From Magnolia sinica (Eukaryota > Streptophyta > Magnoliopsida > Magnoliales > Magnoliaceae): a stretch of 64,000 bases of DNA. Position 1 is the stretch's first letter; each line of letters opens with the position of its first letter. This document shows positions 34,201 to 43,900 of this stretch, one piece after another. The notes under the pieces were generated by a model. It ran no database searches, was not told the DNA's origin, and saw nothing but the letters and a program-made list of their open reading frames with translations. Both the position numbers and the translations under genes were made by a program. The DNA lies in NCBI RefSeq assembly GCF_029962835.1, contig NC_080584.1, positions 77,280,862 through 77,344,861 on the forward strand, written 5' to 3'.

Positions 34201-35938
34201 ATCAGTTTTGTGAGTTCATTTTAGAACAATATGCCAAAAATGAACCATATATAAAGCTCAAGTGGGCCGTGCTAAAGGAAAATGTGGTTAGGGAAGTTCC
34301 TACTGTTGAAACCTACCTAGGTTCGATAGTGATGTTTACATGCCATCCATACCGTTAATAACTTCATTCCTACAGGGATGAAGTGAAATCACAAATATTA
34401 GCATGATTCAAAACTTTCATGGCCCATGAATATTTCAACTGTGGACATTCAATTATCACATTTTCGGCACACTTAAGCTTTGGAAATGGTTTATTTTTGG
34501 CATCGTGTCCTAAAATAAACTCACAAAACGGATGGACAGATAGGATTTCTCGCAAACATCACAATGGGCCCCACCTGGGTTCCCAGCGCAGGAACTTAAT
34601 GCGAAAGTCTTTCGTAGGAAATCCGCGTCCGTCGCAGATGCTCCTCCCGCTCAAGTTGTCTGAACAGTTCAAAGTTAAATGGGCCCCACAGTGATGTATT
34701 TATTATATCTATACCGTTCATGCATCTGGAGAGATCATTTTAGATCAAATGAGTAATATCCAAAGCTCAAGTGGACCACACCACAAATAGCAGTGGGGAC
34801 TGATTCTCACCGTTAAAACATTTGTAGGGCCCACCATAACGCCCACCATAATGTTTATTTTTCATCCAATCCATTCATTAGGTCACACAAATCTGGATGA
34901 GGAGGAAAAACAAATATCATATTGATCCAAAACTTTTGTGTCGCCAAAAGGGTTTCAATGGTAGACCTTTAATCTTCCACGTTGTTTTCAGTGTGGTCCA
35001 CTTGATCTTTGGATCCGTCTTATTTTTTGGCTCAAGCCTTACAACGAGGTCGCCAAATGGATGAACGGTTTGGATATAACACATTCCTCATGATGGGACC
35101 CATAGAACTCGGTGACGACGTCAACACACCAGTCGGTGGTGTGCGGTACACCACTCTATTTTAGAAAAAGGGCCGGACGCCCTTTTTTTCCCAAGCAGAG
35201 AGGGTTCCGGCCCCAAATTTCTCTCAAATCTTCGGATTCCGGCGAAGATTCTCCAGATTTCGACGAGGATTTCCCTCGATGTCGCCCAAATACCCGGATT
35301 TCTTCGGATTTTGATGGATTTCTCTCCCAAATTGAAGATTTTGCTTGCACTAACCTACGAAAGAAGCTTCGATTGGAATGGCCCACCAAATGGAAGCTTT
35401 CGATGATGACGATCTCTTGTACAAGTACCGAAATCTAGTTTCTTGTTTTTTTTTTTTTGTTTTCAATTTTTTCGAGGAAATCGCGTGATATCGTCGAAAT
35501 ATCGTGCGATATAGGCGATATATCGGCTGATATCTAGATTTTGGTATCTTCCGGGGGTTATCGTGAGTGTATCGTCTCGCAGGGGTGCGATAACGATAAT
35601 ATCGGCCGATAGTATCGATATTTCGAACATTGGTTTTAGGTTTATGGGGCAGAGAGTAGGGGTGCAACTGGGGCTTGATTCTACTTGAACTCGATTGACC
35701 CAACATGATTTCGTGTTAGGTTGTTAGGGTCATTGGGTCAGGTGAGGGTTGGAAAACTTCCTCCTGATTCATGGTTCTGAATATCGGTGTTGGGGGCCGT
35801 ATCAGCTTGGCCAAAAAAGGATATGATATGGGCATCACGTATCGATATCGGTCTGTATCGGATCATATCAGTCCATATCGGAATTAAGGAAAATATTAAG
35901 AAAAAAAAAAAGAATAATAAGATATTCAAGAATCTATC

Positions 35939-35969
<31 letters not shown>

Positions 35970-38900
35970 GTATTTTGTACATGCATATGGTGTATTGGAC
36001 CATTATTTGATGAGAATGTTGTCTGCAGGTTGACTTGTTGAAGGTCAACTAAATGGGCCCTAATTGAACACAAATCAAGCATGATTTGGTGAATTAAGGC
36101 CCATTACATTGAAATACAACAAAAAAAAGATGAAAATATTAACAAGAAAGTGAAGGTTTACCTTCTTTCTGATTTTCCCATAATGGTTTTCTTAGCTTTG
36201 ATTTGTCAAATCCCATTCAAATAATTTGATTTGATCCCAAAATAGGTCTAGATCTAGTCTAAAGTTAGTTTTTAAGCTTCCTTCTTGGTTTCAATGAAAA
36301 AAAGAAGAGACATGAGCGAAATTTTGAAAAAAAGATAATTCGAAATTGGGCTTCTATGGGCGTATTGGCCTGTATAGCCTTGATACCAAAAGAAAAAGAA
36401 GAAAAGAAAAAGTATCGAACGATACAGGGCATATCAACACCAAGACAGGTTGGTTGGTTTAGGGTTAGAGGAATTCAAATTGGGTTTGGATTGGGCACCT
36501 TGGGTTAGATTTTGAGTTGGATCAAGTTGTGGGTTGGATCCTTACTCTTGCTCCGGTGGTAGATTCTCAGGAGTTTCAATACCCGGTCAAGGGTTCGAGT
36601 ATCCATAGGTGGTGAAATCCCACTGTGGCATGAGTGTGTGGAGGTGTGTAAAAAAAAAGTTGCTGGTTGGGTCCTCTTGAGGTTTGGTTGGGCTCGGGTT
36701 GACCAACCCTTAGTAAAGAGTATCCATTTCGGGAGTGCTATTGTTTGTTGCACTCAGGATTTTTTGAGTGAAAAGATAAGAAATAAGAAAGTAAAAGCGA
36801 GAGCTAAGGATTTGCATAGATGATGGGAGAAAGAGGTTTTTTTTTTCCTTTCCCGTTCTTATTTTAATATAGAATAAATGAGTGCTTTCTAACAATGAGA
36901 AAGCATGGAGACAATGACCACAATACCCTTTGTCCAATATACTAATAACAAAACTACCCCTTTTTACAACTTGCAAGACTTCTACAAGACTGTTGGAAAT
37001 GAAAACAGAAAAAGGCTTAAATGTGGCCATTTCCGGTTTTTCGGAATTTCCAGTTATGAGACTTTTCAAAGCCTGAAAGTATCCAATGCTACTTTCTCAG
37101 CTTCTAAATGGTGCATTCCTAAACACACCCTAAAGAAACATTTAAAAAGCAAAAAAAAAAAAAAAAAAAAACAAAAACAAAAAAAACAAAAAACAAAAAG
37201 AAAAGAAGAAAAAAGAAAAAATCTAGTTTCTCCTTGAACTAAACCTGGGGAGTTTTTCTAAACGCGGTTAAGTAGTTAGGAAGTTTGGCTGATTTGATAA
37301 TTCACTTGGAATCTTTGCATTTTTTTTTCTGTGAAGTTACTGAACTTTTGCATCCAAGCAAGTAGTCTTGGCTAAATGAGGAACTCAATCAAGCCATTTA
37401 TTTCAGTTGCAGTCTTTGAACATTGTTTGTATAATTGTAGAATGGCACTGTTACCATATCCAGCAACTCTTTTCAAAGCACGTTCTTTTTCTACTAATTA
37501 TGAAGGTGTTCTTTGTTAGGTGTTTTGCCCATCATTCAGCATCTAAAGTTTGATGGGAAAGCTCTTGAATCTGTGGAACCAATCAAAGCTATTTGTGGAA
37601 AAGGCTGGATTGAGGTAGCTATTGATGGTATGATCTATGCATTTCTTGCTTTGTTTTCATTGTCTACTTTTGTAGTCTTCGTAAGTATCAAAAAAAAAAA
37701 TTCTGTATGAAGCAGCACAAGTGTTCACAGATAGAATGAACAAATGTTTTTTTTTTCCCTGTCATTCAGTAACAATTGTTGCTTGGTGAATGCTCTTTCT
37801 AATGATATCCTGGTGGGCCACTTTTCTACTCTGTGGTTCCCTTTTTTTTTTTTTTTTTCCTGTTGGCATTTCCCAGTTCTCCTTCATTTCACTAGTAAAG
37901 TGGAATTTGCTGTTCTTCTTATTCAACATGTACACATGGTTTGGCTTGTTTTCTAACAGTGCTAATGTATTGCAATGCTATGCCTTTTCTCATGTGTTGG
38001 CTTTACAGGGTGGGTTCAAAAACGCTTGTTGAAGTTGTACATTGATAACTGTAAGAAATTGTCTGAGGCACCCAATATGAAATTACTGCTGAAACTATAC
38101 AACTTGGAGGTAAATACCATAGACAGATGCCTCTTAGTGCTCAGTGCTTTTGAATCACATTTTGTTAATCGTTTCATGATAAACTCAAAAAGAGAAATGT
38201 TGTAACCACTCATTAGAGTAGGATTCCAAATCCAAATACCCTGCCTCTGTTGGTGATGTCCATATAAAATTCTGGCCATTATTCATGTAGGCCACCGTTC
38301 TTGGAGAAAGGCCTGTCAGATCATCAGGTGGGCCACACATGGGAAGAGAAAGGGCTTTAAAAAGAATAACAACCAATGGTCTCTATTAAATGTACACTTA
38401 TGGCCCACATGATGGTGTTCAGCTTGATCTTGGACCTTGGACATCCACAATAATTCCAGCTGATAAAAGGCCTGATCTTGCACACATGGCATGTTGGCAC
38501 AGTAGGATTTTAGATCCTACTATATTGACTGGCCATATCAAGGCTTTTTTCTGAAATTGGTGGAATCAATTGTTTTTTCTGCAAGGTTTATCACATGAGA
38601 TTCTTTTGTTCACTAGGTTTCAGAGGATGAAGTCATTGTATCCGACTGTGAATTACAAGATATGTCAATATCACCTTTCTTAAATGCACTAGAGGAGCAC
38701 GGGGCATTTTCCGTATTAGATGTTTCTCATAATTTGTTAGGTATGTTCTCTATAATGCCTTTTATTGATGTCTTTGATTTCATTCATATAAGATGATGCA
38801 TGCATCAAATACTTCTGTAAGTATTTTTGGTACTCTAGTACACTGAATGCTATTTGCAAGTGCCCAACTGGGACTGGCAATTGCCAAAGACACGTGCTCA

Positions 38901-40960
38901 ACTGCAAATGCCAAACATAGTCACCTTATATGTGCCAATGTGGTATGTGTGAGATCTGACCAGTTAATCAGTTTGGACCCATGGTTGAAGTTTCATATCC
39001 TGAAAATCAGGTCCATACTTCAAGTGGGCATGTGTACGAAGCTGTGGCTGGATTATAGAACGGTAAGCAGTGGTCTAGAATTCTATATTTAACCTGCATG
39101 TATGCCATAGCATAGTTCGAAAACCTGGAAACTCAACTTGATGCTCATCTGGGTTGGGTTGACTCGAAGTCTTGACCCTACTCAACTCGGTATTCAATAA
39201 TTAAATATTTAAATAATTAGGAATGGAATCAGATATTTAACATATATAAGACAAGTAATATAAAATACAAATGTTATCATCAAATCACTCAATGGTGGAT
39301 TGGCTATGATCATTTTTCCCTCTTGCAGAGGTTGCAGATTTGATTCGCTCTTCCCTCATTTCATTTTATTGACGTTCACACTATGAGTTACAGTGTGACT
39401 CAGTTTGAGTCACCGGGATTCATGTTGAGTCCACTGAGTGGTCAAGTTGACTTGACAAGTCATTTCGAGTTGGACCAAGGACTGAGTTTCCCAGTGACTC
39501 AACTCGAAATCTTGCTGTGTTGAGTTGAGTTGGATGAGTCTCAATTTGACCAAGTGAGTCTTAGAAATAGAAGTATGTGCCACAGTTGATGATGAATGGA
39601 CCAACCTGCCTGTTAGGCTAGGGCACATGTGTTTTGGTTTCACCTGATGAATGGTTTGCACATGTCTGTCACTCATGATGGCACTATGGGACAGTTTTGA
39701 CTTTTGGCATGTGCAGATCTAGCTCTTCCAAGCCACATTCCTTCTCTACTATCTCTTTAATTTGTGTTTCACTTTTAGACTTTGTTTAATTGGCCATTAT
39801 TGATTGCTGTCTTTCAGGAAACAAAACAATGGAGAAACTTCGACAAATATTTGCATCATCTAGCCATAAATACCGTGGCTTGACATTGGATTTGCATTGC
39901 AATCGATTGGGGCCAGTTGCTTTATCTCAGGTTCCAGACATATCTTCAAAACTTTTTCTTTCAGATGACCAAAGCTGCAAATTTTTTTTTTTTCAATGTA
40001 AACATGAGGTCTTATGAAGATTTATATAGAGATCACCCAATTTAGTATGGACCAGACCACAGTTATTGGATCCTGTTTCCTCTTGCAAATACCTACATAT
40101 GCTGCTGCTTCTTTCCCATTACGGTATTTGTTTCACACATAGGCACAACTGGCATAACAAATGTTGTAAAATGAGTAATTTCTTGCTTCCGCTTCTCATC
40201 TCATTTTCCCACATCAGTTTCTCAGTCTGCAACTATGGGCTGGATTCCAACCAGCATTTGTCACAAACTGCTGGACCGTGGCAAGTCTTTATACATGCAT
40301 AGTTGTAAAATCCTACACTTGATGATTTACGATTTGAGTTGAATGTTACACAAAACGATTTGAATCCTAACTCGAATCCCTTTTTAGATGAATCCAACAA
40401 TCCTATGATTTGCGATTCAAATCCCAATTTACGATTTAAGTTATGTTTATTTCTCTTCTTTTTTTAAACTTAGCTTTTCATTTTATGTTATTAAATTGGC
40501 TGGGGCTTTAAGAATCGTTTAGAAAAGGTCAATTATTTTATTTTATTAAGAGATTAAATGATAGATCTTCTCTTCAATGTTAAATTGTGAAGTTTTATCT
40601 TGCGACTCTTACTTAATTGGTTGAGACACCAAATTGATTTATAGGACTTATTTGGATTTATTATTATTATTATTATTATTATTTTTAGGGTTATGGTTGC
40701 AATCATTTTGACCTATATTAATTATGGTAATGATGGTTAGAAAACAAAATATCTTTTTCGTTGGTCAACAAAATCAAATATCAATTCTTTTCCAACATGA
40801 TTCTACGCTAAAGCTAAAAAGAACATGAATTATTAAAGGATTCTTGTATTTCTTTTAATGTAAATTTCTTTAAAAAATTAAAATATAGGAATGATGAGAA
40901 TCCTTTAACACTATCATGGTATGTATTACTTTTATCTATGCATCTTGATGGGAAATGGAT

Positions 40961-40991
<31 letters not shown>

Positions 40992-43900
40992 GGATTTATT
41001 TATATTTTTCAGATTTTTATTTATTTATTATTATTATTATTTTTAAAGTAAATAAGAAGAAATCTTATGGTTTGTGATATGATTTGTCATTTGATAAAAT
41101 GCTGAGTAGCAGCAAAACTTCACGTCTTCCCTCAGAATCATTTTGATATCCTGCATTTGTAAAAAAAGATAGATAACAAATTCAAATTAACTGCCAAAGG
41201 AAGTGCTTTGTTACCACTTACCAGTATTGTGATTGAATTTCTCTATTCCAAATCAACAGATTTGTGAGTGCCCTGAACTTTTTGCTGGATTGGAAGTGCT
41301 CAATCTGTCCAGAAACCGCCTCACAGATTCATGTGGTTCTTACCTTTCAACGATCTTGGAAAATTGCAAAGGTGTGGTGCCTCTGGTTGCTGCTTGATTT
41401 ACTTCGATGTTAGTACTTCTTTCTTAACAAGAGAAAAGTGATAGCCACTCATAAGAGTAGGATTTCAAATCTCTCTCCATGTGTGCCACTGGTGCTTGTG
41501 ATCCAGCTCATTCATCTGTTGGGTTCTGCTCTGTCAATGCGATGTGGCTGAAAAATCAACCTGGTTTGTCATCAGGTGGGCCACATGTGTATGTAAAGAC
41601 GGATGATTAAGAAAATGTCCAACAATCCACATTCAACACACACATAGCCCACCTGATGACTACATTGGCTTGATTTTCAAGCCACGGCACATACTATGAG
41701 GGGTTTGCCTATGAACACCCAGATTTTGCATACACCTTTCGGGAGTGTAGCAATCAGAATCCTACTCACGCAGTAGCCTTGGTACTTTCTCAATAAATAC
41801 CTGTCACCAATATAAAATTTCCAAGCACAGGGTTGGTTCCATGGTTGTTATCTATCTAGGTTTGAAATCATTCCATTGTGTAACATATTGTTCAGCACTG
41901 ACACCGCTACATAGTGCCCTCTATCGGGCTGTTTTGGGCCGATATGGGGCTGATGCACCTGTATTGGTAATGCGTGATTCTGGTACATACCAGGCGACCC
42001 GTACTGATTTCAGATGATACTTTAAACCTTGTTATCTTTTTGACTTCAATGTTTACATGTTATAGAAAAATCTGTGTTCCTCTTTTTCTGATGATTATTC
42101 TTTGTTATGTAGCACTATATAGCTTGAACATAGAGGAATGTTCTATCACTTCCAGAACAGTTCAGAAGATCGCTGATGCATTGGATGTTTGCTCTGTACT
42201 TACAGAACTTTGTTTAGGTATTCCTTGTGATATGATTGCTGGTCATTGACTCAACCGAGTTGTTGAGATAGTTTCTAGATTATCTCATTCCATATGCTAA
42301 TAGCTTCAAAAACTGTTTCTTTCGACAGGGAAAAACAACCCCATCACTGGCAATGCTATCTGCAATCTGTTGGCGAAATTGGCTACTTTGAAGAGGTGTA
42401 GTTTATTATCATAGTTCTGAAAAGTTCTCGAGTCAACTCAAAATTCGGCAGACTCAAATCATTTGAATTTGAGTCAAGTTGCTTTCCTAACTCGGTTTGA
42501 TTGATGAGACCCGCCTTGATAGGTTGACTCGACTTTAGTGGCCTTGATTTGTGTTTGTAGTTGAACATGCAGCAGCCAACGACTAATTGTGTTAGAGAAT
42601 GCTATTAATTTATGCATTGGTGCATTCATGTCTGTGTGAGGAGTACAAATTGCATGTGAATTTCACATGCAATGGGTGCACATGCTTCAGTGTTTCACAT
42701 TTGTAGGACTTCAGATTTGTGCAAAAGGTGGGCTCAACTGTGGCTATCATCTGGTGAAAAAAAAAAAAAAAAAAATCATTGGCAGGGCCAAATGTGTTTT
42801 CCGTAAGAGAACATTGGTAGGTCTGTTTTAAACCGTCCCTTGATATCACAATGTGACTGCCAGTTGAGTGGATGCCCCGATCTTTTGCCCTAGGTGATCT
42901 TCTGGTGGGGCCAAACTTTCGCATGGACTGGATGTCATAAATAAGACAGTTCGGCATGTGTCCACACCATTGCATGCGAAGTTCAGCTGTAGAGTCCTGT
43001 GTGTATATCATATTTTAAAATATTATTTGGATACCAACTCAATTCAAGCCAATCTGGCAGGGCATCAAGCTGAGCCACGTTTCAAAATTTCAAACTATGG
43101 TTATTTTTCTGTTAAATCATGTGATTATTTCTTCTTCTTTTTCCACTCCCAATACAATCCCTAACTAATTTACGCAATCGTTTTTCTTGTTTGCAGATTT
43201 TCGGAGCTGAATCTGAATGGTGTGAAACTAAGCAAAACTACCATTGATAGCCTTTGTGAGCTTGCGAGATCCACAAGTTTATCAGGGTTGATGCTTGGAC
43301 ATACAAACATTGGTGCTGTGAGTCAATTCTTTATGGAGTTATAGGATCCTGATGCATCAACAAATGTATGGTGTCCTGAACTCCCGATCCATTGTGCTCA
43401 GTGTGATGCAAAGCATTGATCTGATGGCCCCACCATGGATGAGGATGACCCAAAATTATCCTAGTTCAAAAGACCCTTAGCTCTTGATCAATGGCCTATA
43501 TATAGTTGAGGAAAAAAAAAGGTACAGCAATGGCCCATAAAGATGGCTAAGCAGTGGATGGCTAGTGTCTTCTGATCTGGAAGATTTTTGTGTATCTTTA
43601 CCCACATTGGGCCCACCTGACCGGCAATATGGATCCCCAAACTGTGGGCCTTGTATGTAATGGGAGCATACATATCCTGCTGCATCGGGTCTTTAACGCA
43701 TGTCTTCATACTTGTTTCTTAGGTGACTATCACCTTAAGGATGAAATAGAGAAGGCTTTTCATGTTTACCATATTTTTGCTTGTGCTGTGGTAGGATGGC
43801 CTAGTGCGATTAACGGAAGCATTGTCCAGTGGGCCTCATGAATTAGAAAAGCTTGATCTATCATGTTGTGGGCTGTCTTCTCATGGTTTTACGAGGACAT

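Larger units (their letters stand above)
33547..35632. mobile_element. hAT-like non-autonomous element, 2.1 kb, with 8-bp TSD (TSK intron 9)
   Basis: Terminal inverted repeats CAGTGTTCGAAATATCGGTA (left) and CAATGTTCGAAATATCGATA (right, reverse complement). Flanking GTTTTAGG (33539-33546 and 35633-35640) is a perfect 8-bp TSD. TIR start CA(G/A)TG and TSD length fit the hAT superfamily. Subterminal regions are rich in TATCG/CGATA motifs. The interior contains three foldback-type units (33836-34080, 34105-34629, 34680-35105) and a GC-richer stretch at 35112-35440. Confidence 0.8.
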
